From: CAYJEQ01 sp964369235
GTDB lineage: Bacteria > Bacillota > Clostridia > Oscillospirales > Ruminococcaceae
Reading direction: 5' to 3'
Length of the DNA: 52,665 nt
Assembly: GCA_964369235.1 (NCBI GenBank)
Contig: CAYJEQ010000012.1
Span: 1-52,665, forward strand
The position numbers were made by a program, and so were the translations under genes. How positions within the stretch are numbered: the stretch's first letter is position 1; the number at the start of each line of letters is the position of its first letter. Below the pieces are notes generated by a model. That model saw nothing but the letters and a program-made list of their open reading frames with translations, had not been told where the DNA came from and made no database searches. Of the stretch, positions 1-9,362 are shown one piece after another.

Positions 1-100
1 AAAATCATTATTACAATAAATTTTTTTATAATAAAAGTTTGTTTATATAAAACGACTAAAGGGTTTAACATATTTTTTACCATAATTAGTAAAAACTATG

Positions 101-129
101 TTGATTTTGTGAATTTTCTATGATATAAT
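101..129 (+). promoter_or_regulatory. Promoter of the first gene
   Basis: A TTGATT box (101-106) and a TATAAT box (124-129) are separated by 17 bases, giving a leader of about 100 nt. The leader holds two short hairpins, AGCAT/ATGCT (about 140-153) and GTAACA/TGTTAC (about 158-172). Confidence 0.6.
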
Positions 130-232
130 TTCTGTAATAGCATGTTAATGCTTTAAAGTAACATTGTGTTACAAGGCGAAGTTTGATAATAAATTACTCA
201 AACAGCAAACTGGATAAAGGATGGGCATCAAT

Positions 233-793
233 ATGTATACAAGAGAAGAATTTCTAGAAGGTATGAAAAACCGTTTAGAAAGTAACTTTAATTTTATTAG
301 TAATAAAAAAATAAATGGATCTACATTTGACCTAGTGGCAGTGTATCAAGAGGTTTCTGGTAGAACATTTGTGTCAAAGGTTGATATAATTGATCGCCTA
401 GAAAAATACGAAAGAATGCATCTAGTTTATGAGAAAAGGGTAAATGCAGAAGTATTAGAGGATCACGCTCTATCTATGAAAGTATGGGCAAACAACTATA
501 TGCCAAAAAATAAAGACCATATGTCTACAGTGCTAACAGTTGTGGTATATACTGATAAGATAACTGAGGAGGCAAAAAAGTGGCTTAAAAAGTTTAAATA
601 TACAAAGTATTACTTTATGGCTATAAGAGGTTGGTGCGATCTAAGATTTGCAGTGGTTGAGCTACCAACTAATAGTATATACACCTGTAAAAAGGCAAGG
701 ATAATAAGAAATGTATTTGATTTATCCTTTAAGCAACAGCCCAAAAAACAAACTAATAAACTAGTAGATACCATTGGGAAACTTTTTCACTAA
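233..793 (+). CDS. Conserved-looking protein of unknown function
   Basis: This 186-residue soluble protein is not recognised. It has no signal peptide or membrane segment. It is rich in lysine and aromatic residues, mixes helix and strand, and ends in a lysine-rich tail. An ATG also occurs at 221, but it lies inside the AAAGGATGG ribosome binding site; the ATG at 233 is spaced as in many other genes of the window, so it is preferred. The gene has its own promoter and stands alone ahead of the CstA gene. I assign no function. Confidence 0.7.
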   Translation: MYTREEFLEGMKNRLESNFNFISNKKINGSTFDLVAVYQEVSGRTFVSKVDIIDRLEKYERMHLVYEKRVNAEVLEDHALSMKVWANNYMPKNKDHMSTVLTVVVYTDKITEEAKKWLKKFKYTKYYFMAIRGWCDLRFAVVELPTNSIYTCKKARIIRNVFDLSFKQQPKKQTNKLVDTIGKLFH

Positions 794-890
794 TTAAGTG
801 ATGTAAAGGTATGAAGGCAAACTGTTTTAGGGGATGAAAGCAGTGTGTCATTATATATATTTTAATAATTTATAACAGGTTAAGAGGGAG

Positions 891-956
891 TTTGAAGATA
901 AATCTTCAAAGCCTTGTGGCTTTCCTTATAATGGTTTATTATACAAATCATTATAA
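891..956 (+). promoter_or_regulatory. Three-hairpin leader upstream of cstA
   Basis: Three consecutive inverted repeats lie between the first gene and cstA: TTTGAAGA/TCTTCAAA (891-898 with 903-910), AAAGCC/GGCTTT (908-913 with 918-923) and TTATAATG/CATTATAA (926-933 with 949-956). The first two share AAA, so they compete. The first hairpin resembles the dispersed GTTTGAAA..TTTCAAAC hairpins found elsewhere in this window. A role in cstA control is inferred. Confidence 0.45.
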
Positions 957-997
957 AGGCAGTACACATACCCTCCAAGAAAGGACGGATTACTTTT

Positions 998-2671
998 ATG
1001 AACGGAATTATCTTACTAAGCATAGGTATGATCGTATTTATCGTTGCCTATGTTACCTACGGATCTTTTCTAGCAAAAAAATGGGGGATTGATCCTTCGA
1101 AACCTACTCCAGCACATACTCTTAGAGATGACATCGACTACTGTCCAGCTGATAGTAAGGTAGTATTAGGTCACCACTTTAGCTCTATTGCTGGTGCTGG
1201 CCCGATTACAGGCCCTATTGCTGCCATGATTTTTGGTTGGCTACCTGTGTATCTTTGGATACTTGTAGGTAGTGTATTTATTGGTGGTGTTCATGACTGG
1301 GGTTCAATTTTTGCCTCTGTAAGACATGAAGGTAAATCAGTTGGTGAGGTAGTTAAACAAACTATCGGTAACACTGGTAAAAAACTATTTGACCTTTTCG
1401 CATGGCTTGCTCTTGTGCTAGTAGTTGCTGCTTTTACAGATATCTGTGCAGGGACATTTGCCTACTCTCCTGATATGCCAGAAATGCTAACAGGTGCTAG
1501 AGCAGGTACAGCTTCTGTGCTATTTATCCTACTAGCTATGGGATTTGGTTTCTTAGTATATAGAAAACACGCTAATCTAGGTGTATCCACTGTAATCGGT
1601 GTAGCACTACTTGTTCTATGTATCTACATAGGTTACGCATTCCCAATACTTAAACTATCTAAAACAGCATGGATGGTTATTATGCTAGGCTACATTGCTT
1701 GTGCTTCTGTTATGCCTGTATGGATACTATTACAGCCTAGAGATTACCTGTGTTCCTTCCTACTATACGGTACACTTATTGGAGCAGTTCTAGGTATATT
1801 CCTTTACAATCCACAGATTACATTCCCAGCTGTTACTTCCTTTACAGTTGGCGAAGGTAGTGCTGCTCAGATGATGTTCCCATTCCTATTTATTACTGTT
1901 GCTTGTGGTGCTGTTTCTGGTTTCCACTCACTGGTAGGCTCAGGAACAACCTCTAAACAGATTAACACAGAAAAAGATACAAAGCTTATTGGTTACGGTG
2001 CAATGCTACTAGAAGGTTTTGTAGCTATTATTGCTATAATCTCTGTGGCATATATTGCAACAGGTGGCGACGGATCCCCAGCTCAGAAGTTTGCAGCAGG
2101 TATTGCTACATTTATGGGTACATTCGGTGTTCCTTTTGAAATAGGTCAGGTATTTATTATTCTAACATACTCTGCCTTTGCACTTACATCTCTAGATACA
2201 GCTACAAGAATTGCTCGTTATATGTTCCAAGAGCTTCTTGATGATATTCCAGAAACAAGCCCAGCTAAGGCTATTACAAAGCCAGTTCCAGCTACTATTA
2301 TTACAATAGGTTCTGCAGTTGGATTACTAATGTACGGCTATGCTAAGATTTGGCCTATATTCGGAGCTTCTAACCAGCTTCTTGCAGGTCTATCTCTACT
2401 GGCACTATCTGCATGGTTTGCTAAATCTGGTAAAATCTACTGGCCAACACTTATACCAATGGTATTTATGTTTGCAGTAACACTAACAGGGCTTACAATC
2501 CTTATTCGTAACTTCTTCTCTAGCCCTGATACATTTATATTAGGAATTATAGCTTCACTGCTATTCCTACTGGCTCTTGTGCTTATTGTAACAAGTGCAA
2601 AAACACTATTAGGTGGTGGGAAAGAAAAAGTTTCTTCCTCTGATGACGCAAGCCTAAAAAAACCTAACTAA
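998..2671 (+). CDS. cstA: CstA-family carbon starvation protein / peptide or pyruvate transporter
   Basis: This 557-residue polytopic membrane protein has the CstA signature. Near the N-terminus a segment with the Gly-His-His-Phe and Ile-Ala-Gly-Ala-Gly-Pro-Ile motifs (about residues 57-75) is followed by the Gly-Gly-Val-His-Asp-Trp loop. CstA proteins move peptides or pyruvate across the cytoplasmic membrane with a cation. The length suits the short clostridial class rather than the roughly 700-residue E. coli protein. The ATG follows AGAAAGGACGG at the usual distance. The gene is monocistronic: a hairpin leader lies ahead and a strong terminator follows. Leucine is coded almost entirely by CTA, suggesting high expression. 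The substrate cannot be read from sequence. Confidence 0.92.
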   Translation: MNGIILLSIGMIVFIVAYVTYGSFLAKKWGIDPSKPTPAHTLRDDIDYCPADSKVVLGHHFSSIAGAGPITGPIAAMIFGWLPVYLWILVGSVFIGGVHDWGSIFASVRHEGKSVGEVVKQTIGNTGKKLFDLFAWLALVLVVAAFTDICAGTFAYSPDMPEMLTGARAGTASVLFILLAMGFGFLVYRKHANLGVSTVIGVALLVLCIYIGYAFPILKLSKTAWMVIMLGYIACASVMPVWILLQPRDYLCSFLLYGTLIGAVLGIFLYNPQITFPAVTSFTVGEGSAAQMMFPFLFITVACGAVSGFHSLVGSGTTSKQINTEKDTKLIGYGAMLLEGFVAIIAIISVAYIATGGDGSPAQKFAAGIATFMGTFGVPFEIGQVFIILTYSAFALTSLDTATRIARYMFQELLDDIPETSPAKAITKPVPATIITIGSAVGLLMYGYAKIWPIFGASNQLLAGLSLLALSAWFAKSGKIYWPTLIPMVFMFAVTLTGLTILIRNFFSSPDTFILGIIASLLFLLALVLIVTSAKTLLGGGKEKVSSSDDASLKKPN

Positions 2672-2692
2672 TAAATAGCAAAATATAAAGAC

Positions 2693-2723
2693 AAAGACCA
2701 CCCACAATTAGTGGGTGGTCTTT
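2693..2723. terminator. Bidirectional terminator between cstA and the sugar transporter
   Basis: A perfect 13-bp stem AAAGACCACCCAC/GTGGGTGGTCTTT with a 5-nt loop sits between convergent stop codons. The following T-tract is short on the plus strand. Confidence 0.8.
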
Positions 2724-2754
2724 ATGTTTGTTACCTATATTAACTATACCAGTA

Positions 2755-4350
2755 TTAATCAGTTATAAGGTGGGGAGCTTTTTCCTTAACCTGTTCTGCA
2801 GTCTGCCATGTTTCCATAGCCTCAGATACAGACATACCTTCTGCAATAGACATCTTACGAGCTGTGTTTATTAGCTGTATTTCACTCATACGAGGCCCAG
2901 TTAAGGTGTAGCCCTTCATTGCAAATAGGGTAAGTACCCATGCAAACATTGGAATTAGGCAGAATAGGGATATTGTTAATATATTCATGCCTTCAATATA
3001 AGGGGTAGTAGTGTCAGGTAGTTCAGTAAGTCCCACTGAGAATATTACTAGACCTACTATTGTGGTACTTAGAGAGGATACTAGTTTATCAACTAGGGAG
3101 AATAGTGTACCGATTGCTCCAGGGACATAGTGCCCTGTACGATAGGTTTCATAGTCGGAGCAGTCTGCAACCATTGGTATGGATATATCGGCTGTGGAGT
3201 AATATGCACCATATCCAAGTCCATATAGTATTACAAAAACAGCTGTGTATAGATTAAAGTGTGACAGAGAAAAGCCTCCCTCAGGGGTAATAAATATCTG
3301 TAGGGTAAGTGCTTCATTACCTGGTTGCCACATAAGTAGCAGTGCAGTAACTCCAGTATACATTACAAGAGCTAGGGCAGTAAAGGACACTAGGGTTTTC
3401 TTCTGTCCAAACTTCTGGGATAGTTTTACACCACCGATAAAGAAAGGCGCAGAGCATATATATCCTATTACATACATAGGTAGGAATAATCCATTATAGT
3501 TACCCATCATACTTGCATATAGTAGACAACCTACTGCTGTGTTAGTGGCAATAGCAAAAGCAAACTTTGTGCCAGCACCAGCAATCATAAGGCGAAGAAG
3601 CTCTTTGTTGTTTTTTAGAATATCTAGGTATTTGCTTAGTTTCATTGGTTCCTGTGCTGCTTCTCCTAGACCGTAGAACTCAGGTTTATCTTTTTCTTTA
3701 ATACCTATAATAGCAAGTCCAGTTAGTATTGCAGATAGTACAATAGCAAGAGGGATAAGCATATCAAAGAATGTTGTGCTACCATAACCGTACATACCAC
3801 CTATAATAGAAGCTACTACCTGCATTAGCCCCATACCTATAAGGGAGGCAATGGTGTTAAATACATTAAAGGTAGGACGCTGTTTAGGGTCGTTAGTTAA
3901 GCAGGTTTGCCCAGAACGGGTACAAGCTGTCTGGAAGGTGTAGCCGATTACATATAGAGCATAGATAACAACATAGGAGATGTATCTCATTGCCATCATG
4001 TCCTCTGGAATAAAACGAGTACCAAAGTACAGTAGCAAGCTACTTACTATCATAATACCATTACCCAGCACCATAAATGGACGGAATTTACCATATTTAC
4101 CACTGGTGCGATCGATTAGAGCACCAATAATTGGATCGGTAAAAGCATCAAAAACACGCATTACTGTAACCATAGTAGTAGCAAAGGCGATAGTAAGACC
4201 TAGAACACCTTCGGCATAGTACATAATATAGTTCATAGTAAGGATGAAGTAAACATTGGTTGCCCCATTATTAAAGGGGAAAAGTACCAGTTGATATGGC
4301 TTGGCACGATTAAGTGCAGGAGCCTGTGGTTTATTAGAATTTTCAGACAT
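2755..4350 (-). CDS. GPH-family (MelB-like) sugar:cation symporter
   Basis: This 531-residue protein has about 12 membrane segments and the layout of glycoside-pentoside-hexuronide symporters. The N-terminal half carries the conserved Asp-Ala-Phe-Thr-Asp-Pro motif followed by Asp-Arg-Thr (around residues 65-85), which binds sugar and cation in MelB. The gene starts 130 bp after the GH2 glycosidase gene on the same strand and probably shares its transcript. It would import the galactoside or glucuronide that the enzyme cleaves. The long hydrophilic C-terminal tail (about 40 residues) is normal for the gut clostridial members. AGAAAGGATA precedes the ATG. Confidence 0.9.
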   Translation of the reverse strand: MSENSNKPQAPALNRAKPYQLVLFPFNNGATNVYFILTMNYIMYYAEGVLGLTIAFATTMVTVMRVFDAFTDPIIGALIDRTSGKYGKFRPFMVLGNGIMIVSSLLLYFGTRFIPEDMMAMRYISYVVIYALYVIGYTFQTACTRSGQTCLTNDPKQRPTFNVFNTIASLIGMGLMQVVASIIGGMYGYGSTTFFDMLIPLAIVLSAILTGLAIIGIKEKDKPEFYGLGEAAQEPMKLSKYLDILKNNKELLRLMIAGAGTKFAFAIATNTAVGCLLYASMMGNYNGLFLPMYVIGYICSAPFFIGGVKLSQKFGQKKTLVSFTALALVMYTGVTALLLMWQPGNEALTLQIFITPEGGFSLSHFNLYTAVFVILYGLGYGAYYSTADISIPMVADCSDYETYRTGHYVPGAIGTLFSLVDKLVSSLSTTIVGLVIFSVGLTELPDTTTPYIEGMNILTISLFCLIPMFAWVLTLFAMKGYTLTGPRMSEIQLINTARKMSIAEGMSVSEAMETWQTAEQVKEKAPHLITD

Positions 4351-4480
4351 AAAAAGTATCCTTTCTCACTTAGGTTATTACAGTTTTACAGGGGTACTGC
4401 TGTAGATAGTTAGATAAATTTAGCCTTATTACATAAGTGATTTAATCACTATCCATACAGTAGAGATTTAAAAATAAATC

Positions 4481-6409
4481 TTATGTCCAGTTGCTGCTAT
4501 TACCCTTGCCCTTAGCTAGAGTATAGTGACTAGGTGTTTTAGCTACCTTTTCTACAAAGCTCTCGTCTCTTAAATCACCAGAAACAGCCTCAAATTTATT
4601 TTCATTGTCTAAAGTTACCTTAAAGGTAAATACTTTATCTTCTGATTTCTTAGCAATTAGATTACCATTGTGGTATAGAGAAACTTCCTTTTGGTTAGAA
4701 TACACCTTAACTGTAATTTCCTTGTCATCACGCTGGCTAAAGCCTTTGCTACAGATATGTACAAATGGCTCATTGCTCCAGTATGCTTTATATAGATAGA
4801 AGCTATCTTTTTTAATCTTACGATCAAATGTTACTAGTCCCTTGTGGTTCATACCAGCTTCTCCACCCTGATCACGAGCATCAGCAGCAAAGTCAAACAT
4901 ATTCCAAACATGGGTTGCCCATAGATTAGGGAAACGCTGGAAACATTTTACCATGTATTCATGGTAGATTGCCTGATATTCTTCGGTGTGATCTCCACGC
5001 TTAGGACGGGAGGAGTGTAGATTAGGCATACCTTCACAACCGTACTCAGAATAACCTAAAGGACGATTAGGGTATAGTTTTGTCCATAGGGAAATCCACC
5101 AGTCATTTAGGAATAGTCCAGGTACATACCAACCTAGATATAGGTTCCATGCTACTAGGTCGGAAATATGTGCAGATTTATTAAAGTGATTAGCCACTGC
5201 GTAACAAGCTAGGCAGGTAGGACGAGTGCTGTCCATTTCATGGCATAAATCATTTAGTACACGGTGGTTATCTAGCATATCTTCTTTATCCTTAGTAGAG
5301 ATGGTAATCTCGTTAGAAATACCCCAAGTTACAATACTAGGATGGTTGTAGTTTTGAGTTATTAGTTCTTTCATCTGACTAATAGTATTCTCTCTACCAT
5401 TAGGCATATGCTCGGAGATATATGGAATTTCTGCCCATACAACCATGCCGTATTCATCACATAAATCATAGAAATACTGATCATGCTGATAATGAGCAAG
5501 ACGAACTGTGTTAGCGCCGATTTCCTTAATAAGCTCCATATCTTCACGGTGGTGCTCCATTGTTAGAGCATTACCAATAGCTTTGCGATCCTGATGACGG
5601 GACACACCATGTAGAGGGTATTTTCTCCCATTTAGGAAGAAACCTTCCTTACTGTCAATTTTAAAGCTGCGAACACCAAATCTACTGGAGATTTCGTCTA
5701 CCACTACACCATCTACTACAAGTTTAAGCTCTGCTGTGTACAGGTAAGGGTTTTCTACACCGTCCCATAGATTTGCGTTAGTAATGGTTAGTTCAGTATC
5801 AGTTCCTGTGCTTGTAGCTACCACTTCACCTGTTGCGTCTTTTAAGGTAATCTCCACCTGAGCCTTGTCATTATTTGGCCAGCTCTGTACTCTTACTAGA
5901 CCATCATTACCAGAAACTGTAGGGGTAATACGCAGACCGTTACCACCGTAGTAATCCATGTCAAAGTGGGATTTATTAACTATTATTAGATTAACATCAC
6001 GGTAGATACCACCGTAAAAAGTAAAGTCAGCTTTCTGGGGGTAAACTCGGTCATTAATGCCATTATCAACATTTACAATTAGATTGTTTTCCTCAAGAAG
6101 ATGTGGGGTAATATCCACACGAAATGTAGAATAACCACCGTCATGGCTACAGATTTCTTTGCCGTTTAGCACTACATTTGCAGAGGAGTTAACTCCCTGA
6201 AACTCAAGATATACCACCTGTGTTTCACTATCAAAATCCACTTTAGGTAGATTTTTCTGATAGATACAAACACCTCTCCAGTAATCGTTACCACCATCTT
6301 GTCCATCTATATTATTCCAAGTGTGGGGAACATTTACTATTGTTTGGCTTCCGTTGGGGCCGGAAAACTCCCAGCCATTATTTAAAAGAATTTTATTTCG
6401 TATTGACAT
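4481..6409 (-). CDS. Glycoside hydrolase family 2, probable beta-galactosidase
   Basis: This 642-residue cytoplasmic enzyme has the GH2 order: jelly-roll sugar-binding domain (about 1-170), immunoglobulin-like domain (about 175-270), TIM barrel (about 275-580) and a short C-terminal beta domain. The acid/base is Glu367 in the Ser-Asn-Glu motif and the likely nucleophile is Glu455 in Tyr-Ser-Glu-Tyr-Gly. The barrel ends with Asn-His-Lys-Gly-Leu-Val, as in the short gut beta-galactosidases; beta-glucuronidases carry a similar Asn-x-Lys, so glucuronide activity is not excluded. There is no signal peptide. The start follows AGAAAGGATGG, and a 9-bp inverted repeat lies in the leader. It is the first gene of an operon with the GPH transporter. 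Confidence 0.9.
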   Translation of the reverse strand: MSIRNKILLNNGWEFSGPNGSQTIVNVPHTWNNIDGQDGGNDYWRGVCIYQKNLPKVDFDSETQVVYLEFQGVNSSANVVLNGKEICSHDGGYSTFRVDITPHLLEENNLIVNVDNGINDRVYPQKADFTFYGGIYRDVNLIIVNKSHFDMDYYGGNGLRITPTVSGNDGLVRVQSWPNNDKAQVEITLKDATGEVVATSTGTDTELTITNANLWDGVENPYLYTAELKLVVDGVVVDEISSRFGVRSFKIDSKEGFFLNGRKYPLHGVSRHQDRKAIGNALTMEHHREDMELIKEIGANTVRLAHYQHDQYFYDLCDEYGMVVWAEIPYISEHMPNGRENTISQMKELITQNYNHPSIVTWGISNEITISTKDKEDMLDNHRVLNDLCHEMDSTRPTCLACYAVANHFNKSAHISDLVAWNLYLGWYVPGLFLNDWWISLWTKLYPNRPLGYSEYGCEGMPNLHSSRPKRGDHTEEYQAIYHEYMVKCFQRFPNLWATHVWNMFDFAADARDQGGEAGMNHKGLVTFDRKIKKDSFYLYKAYWSNEPFVHICSKGFSQRDDKEITVKVYSNQKEVSLYHNGNLIAKKSEDKVFTFKVTLDNENKFEAVSGDLRDESFVEKVAKTPSHYTLAKGKGNSSNWT

Positions 6410-6431
6410 ATTATGACCATCCTTTCTAAAT

Positions 6432-6463
6432 GTTTTGCCTTATCCTATGTAATTAGGCAAAAC
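6432..6463 (-). promoter_or_regulatory. Inverted repeat in the leader of the GH2 operon
   Basis: GTTTTGCCT (6432-6440) and AGGCAAAAC (6455-6463) form a perfect 9-bp inverted repeat that ends about 22 bases from the GH2 start codon. It could be an RNA hairpin or a repressor site. No promoter upstream could be fixed because the region is nearly all A and T. Confidence 0.45.
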
Positions 6464-6570
6464 TTATTGTCTGAAATTTATCAAACTTTCCTATTATATA
6501 ATTTACTTATTATATAATAATATATTTTAATTATACTTTTTTTAAATGCTAATTCAATAGCTCTTACATA

Positions 6571-6740
6571 AGTGGTCAACTTTTATGCCTTTGTGGTATA
6601 CTCGGAAATTTTTCTCTATCTATTTTGACGGAGAAATAGATTGATTCTTTGTATATATTGTGGTATGACTATTGCTTAATATAGAGGATTTTTTAAATTT
6701 TTTTACAAATACTTTACAGGAATGGCTTTGTGGTGGTAAG
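6571..6740. promoter_or_regulatory. Divergent intergenic region with three TTGTGGT boxes
   Basis: The 395-bp gap between the GH2 operon and the two-component system contains TTGTGGTAT at 6591 and 6658 and TTGTGGTGG at 6728, spaced 67 and 70 bp. A TCTATTT/AAATAGA inverted repeat lies near 6628-6650. The boxes may be regulator sites; a weak promoter (TTTACA 6713, TAAGAT 6737) is possible. Nothing coding is seen. Confidence 0.35.
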
Positions 6741-6804
6741 ATGATATTAGGAAAGTAGTCAGTATCTGTCTACTAGTGATTACAATAATCAGGAGGTATG
6801 ATCC

Positions 6805-7512
6805 GTGTTAAATATTGCAGTTGTTGATGATAGCGACAGCTTTAGAAGTCAGCTAATGGAATTTATTCTTCGCTATGGAGAGGAAAATAATCTTAAGGTA
6901 AATCCAGTACCTTTCTCTGACGGTGCAGAAATAGTTAAAGACTATAAAAACGAATTTGATATAATTATTTTAGATATAGAGATGCCAATAATGGACGGTA
7001 TGACAACAGCAAAAAATATTCGTCAGCTAGATGAGGATGTAGTTTTAGTATTTATCACCAATATGTCAGAATATGCTCTTCATGGGTATTCTGTAGATGC
7101 TTTAGATTTTGTGCTAAAACCTGTAGAATACGAAACCTTTGCCCTTAAGATGGCTAGGGTTGTTAGTCGTGCAAAAAGTCGTAAACCAGCTCATATACTA
7201 CTAAATTCTGTTGATGGGCTAGTTCGTGTTGAGCTAAATGATATTTACTATGTGGAGATACAAAATAGGGTATTATACTACCACACCTCTAAAGGGGTTT
7301 TTAAAGTTCGCAGTTCCATGCAAAAAGCTGCAGAGGAGCTGTCAGAACATCAGTTTGTCCGTTGTAACTACTGGTATCTGGTAAATCTGCGCCATGTGGT
7401 ACAGGTAAATAACAATACTGTTTTAGTTGGTGAAAATGAGCTGGAAATAAGCAGGCGAAATCGCGGGCCTTTTTTAAGTGCATTAACCAATTACATGGGA
7501 GGTAATACTTAA
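6805..7512 (+). CDS. LytTR-family response regulator
   Basis: This 235-residue regulator has an N-terminal receiver domain (about 1-120) with acidic residues Asp8-Asp9, phosphoacceptor Asp57 and a Lys-Pro near residue 109, then a LytTR DNA-binding domain (about 135-232). The start is GTG behind a near-perfect AGGAGGT. It ends directly against the histidine kinase gene (no gap), so the two are one operon. LytTR regulators bind paired direct repeats and usually control extracellular or membrane functions. The two GH3 genes downstream, or the divergent sugar operon, are likely targets, but no consensus LytTR box was recognised. Confidence 0.93.
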   Translation: MLNIAVVDDSDSFRSQLMEFILRYGEENNLKVNPVPFSDGAEIVKDYKNEFDIIILDIEMPIMDGMTTAKNIRQLDEDVVLVFITNMSEYALHGYSVDALDFVLKPVEYETFALKMARVVSRAKSRKPAHILLNSVDGLVRVELNDIYYVEIQNRVLYYHTSKGVFKVRSSMQKAAEELSEHQFVRCNYWYLVNLRHVVQVNNNTVLVGENELEISRRNRGPFLSALTNYMGGNT

Positions 7513-8820
7513 ATGGCAGGTTGGAATAGTTTTTTTACACAGCTCGGGCTTGATATGACGGTATATCTAGCTGGGGTAGCTTTCTTTTGGTCTTTAGAAC
7601 GAAAAGACAATTTTTTAATAAGAATTACAATATGCCTATCCTCAGGCGCAGTGCTAAGTGTGGTGTTTTCTGCTATTCGCACCTGGCTTCCCTTAGATTA
7701 TAATTTATTAGTAACATTAAATGTTTTTTGGATGTTTGTTAGGTTTTTAATATTAATTTTACAAAGTCATTATTGTGTAAAGCGTCCTTTATCCAGTGGT
7801 ATTTACTATGCAGCTTGGAGCATGGTGCTACAACAGATGACCTACGAAACAGGCTTTATTATACTAGCAATACTAAATCTAGAAAAATATGTAATACCAC
7901 TATCAATTATATGGTTCTCATTATTATATATAGCAATTCCAATGTCTATAGAAAGAAGAAAGCCAGGTGAGCGAGAATACCCTGTAGGTGTTAAGCAACT
8001 TACTCTATCTATTGTAATGGCTGTAATTGCAGGTTGTCTTTATCAGCTGTTTTTCTATCTGGCACCAGAGCTTAGCTTTAGACAGATTATAATAACATTT
8101 GCCCAGTTATACTGTGCAACTATATTTTATATACAGAGCATTGTTTTTAAGAAAAATGCTATTAGAGAAGAGCTATTAACTATGAATTTGTTGTGGAAGC
8201 AAAATAGGGATAGGTATAGCTTAGCTAAGGAGAATATTGATTTAATAAACCAAAAATGCCACGACCTTAAGCATCAGATAAAAGCATTAAAAGACATTGA
8301 AAGCAGTGAAGTAAGAGAAAAATATATAGCTGAGTTAGAGCAGTCCATACAGATTTATGATGCTATAGTTAAAACAGGAAATGACACCCTAGACACAATT
8401 CTCACCGAGAAAAGTCTATACTGTGAAAGAAATCAGATTTTAGTAAACTGTGTGGCAGATGGCAGTAGGCTAGATTTTATCCATCCTGTAGATTTGTATG
8501 CAATATTTGGTAATGCCATGGATAATGCTATTGAAACGGTGGGACAGATAGCAGATTCAGGACGAAGGGTAATAGATGTACTAGTATATACTAAACAGCA
8601 GTTTCTAATTATAAATATAACCAATCCAATGGGTGGAGTAGACTTAGTTTTTGAAGATGGTCTACCTACAACTACTAAGGATCAAAACGGTTATCATGGT
8701 TTTGGTATGAAAAGCATTCATAAAACAGCAGAGAAATATGGTGGATTTGTCACAGTAGATGCAAAGGACGATGTTTTCTCACTTAGGATATTATTTCCCT
8801 TGTCTAAGTGTGGGGGTTAA
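7513..8820 (+). CDS. GHKL-type sensor histidine kinase
   Basis: This 435-residue kinase has six or seven membrane segments in residues 1-215, a dimerisation helix with the putative phosphoacceptor His250 in Cys-His-Asp-Leu-Lys-His, an N-box around Asn334 (Asn-Ala-Met-Asp-Asn-Ala) and a G-box with Gly-Phe-Gly-Met-Lys-Ser near residue 400. This is the AgrC/LytS-like architecture, sensing through the membrane domain rather than through a large extracellular domain. The start is immediately after the response-regulator stop. The ligand is unknown. Confidence 0.92.
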   Translation: MAGWNSFFTQLGLDMTVYLAGVAFFWSLERKDNFLIRITICLSSGAVLSVVFSAIRTWLPLDYNLLVTLNVFWMFVRFLILILQSHYCVKRPLSSGIYYAAWSMVLQQMTYETGFIILAILNLEKYVIPLSIIWFSLLYIAIPMSIERRKPGEREYPVGVKQLTLSIVMAVIAGCLYQLFFYLAPELSFRQIIITFAQLYCATIFYIQSIVFKKNAIREELLTMNLLWKQNRDRYSLAKENIDLINQKCHDLKHQIKALKDIESSEVREKYIAELEQSIQIYDAIVKTGNDTLDTILTEKSLYCERNQILVNCVADGSRLDFIHPVDLYAIFGNAMDNAIETVGQIADSGRRVIDVLVYTKQQFLIINITNPMGGVDLVFEDGLPTTTKDQNGYHGFGMKSIHKTAEKYGGFVTVDAKDDVFSLRILFPLSKCGG

Positions 8821-8838
8821 GCTACCACATAGGTAAAA

Positions 8839-8976
8839 AGTTTGAAAATAAAGTTTTCAAACTGCAAGTTTTGAGGCTTTTCACTGGGAGGGAGTGAAAT
8901 TTTGCTAATACCAGTTTACTGGCAATGCAAAATTGCCTAAAACATTGCAAACTAAGAGAAAGTCATGGTAATAAAT
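8839..8976 (+). ncRNA. Orphan structured leader or small RNA candidate
   Basis: Four hairpins follow each other: AGTTTGAAAA/TTTTCAAACT (8839-8863), TTTCACT/AGTGAAA (8879-8899), CCAG/CTGG (8911-8922) and GGCAAT/ATTGCC (8921-8937). The 3' part (8925-8976) matches the leader of the ferredoxin gene at 26387-26437 in roughly 43 of 52 positions by eye, including the ribosome-binding-site region, but no gene follows here. It lies upstream of the promoter of the next gene. It is either a remnant of a lost gene's leader or an independent RNA. Confidence 0.4.
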
Positions 8977-9186
8977 ATAAAAAATATAAATATTGCTAAA
9001 ATATGAACAAACTGTGTGCATATCAAAGGAAAATTAGAGGCTTTGTTGTAACCAACTAATAAGTTATGTAGAACATGCACAATTATATTAGGTTTATTGC
9101 CACAATAAGACAGCTTAGTTGCTATGAATTTAGTGTTTTTTGTGATACCACTTAGGTTTGTATTTTGACCAGATAGGTATGAGTTA

Positions 9187-9304
9187 TTGATTTTCTTAAT
9201 GTATTTGATATAATTTAGATAATAAAGTGTAAGGGTGTAAGGAAGAAAACTGTATATTATAGACAGTGTTTAATTTTTTATAATAAAACACCTACTATAT
9301 ACAG
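9187..9304 (+). promoter_or_regulatory. Promoter and stem-loop leader of the GH3 lipoprotein gene
   Basis: TTGATT (9187-9192) and TATAAT (9209-9214) are spaced 16 bases, with TG ahead of the -10 box. The roughly 140-nt leader has a long stem-loop: CTGTATAT (9250-9257) pairs with ATATACAG (9297-9304), and GTGTTT (9266-9271) with AAACAC (9286-9291). Nothing coding is seen between 8990 and 9362. Confidence 0.55.
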
Positions 9305-9362
9305 CAATTCCACACATAATAATTAAAAGAATCTTTACATGCATATTTAAGGAGGAAAAAAC

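Noticed and set aside
892..1092. Open frame of 66 codons ahead of cstA
   Set aside because: It covers the hairpin leader and overlaps cstA out of frame; no binding site precedes it.
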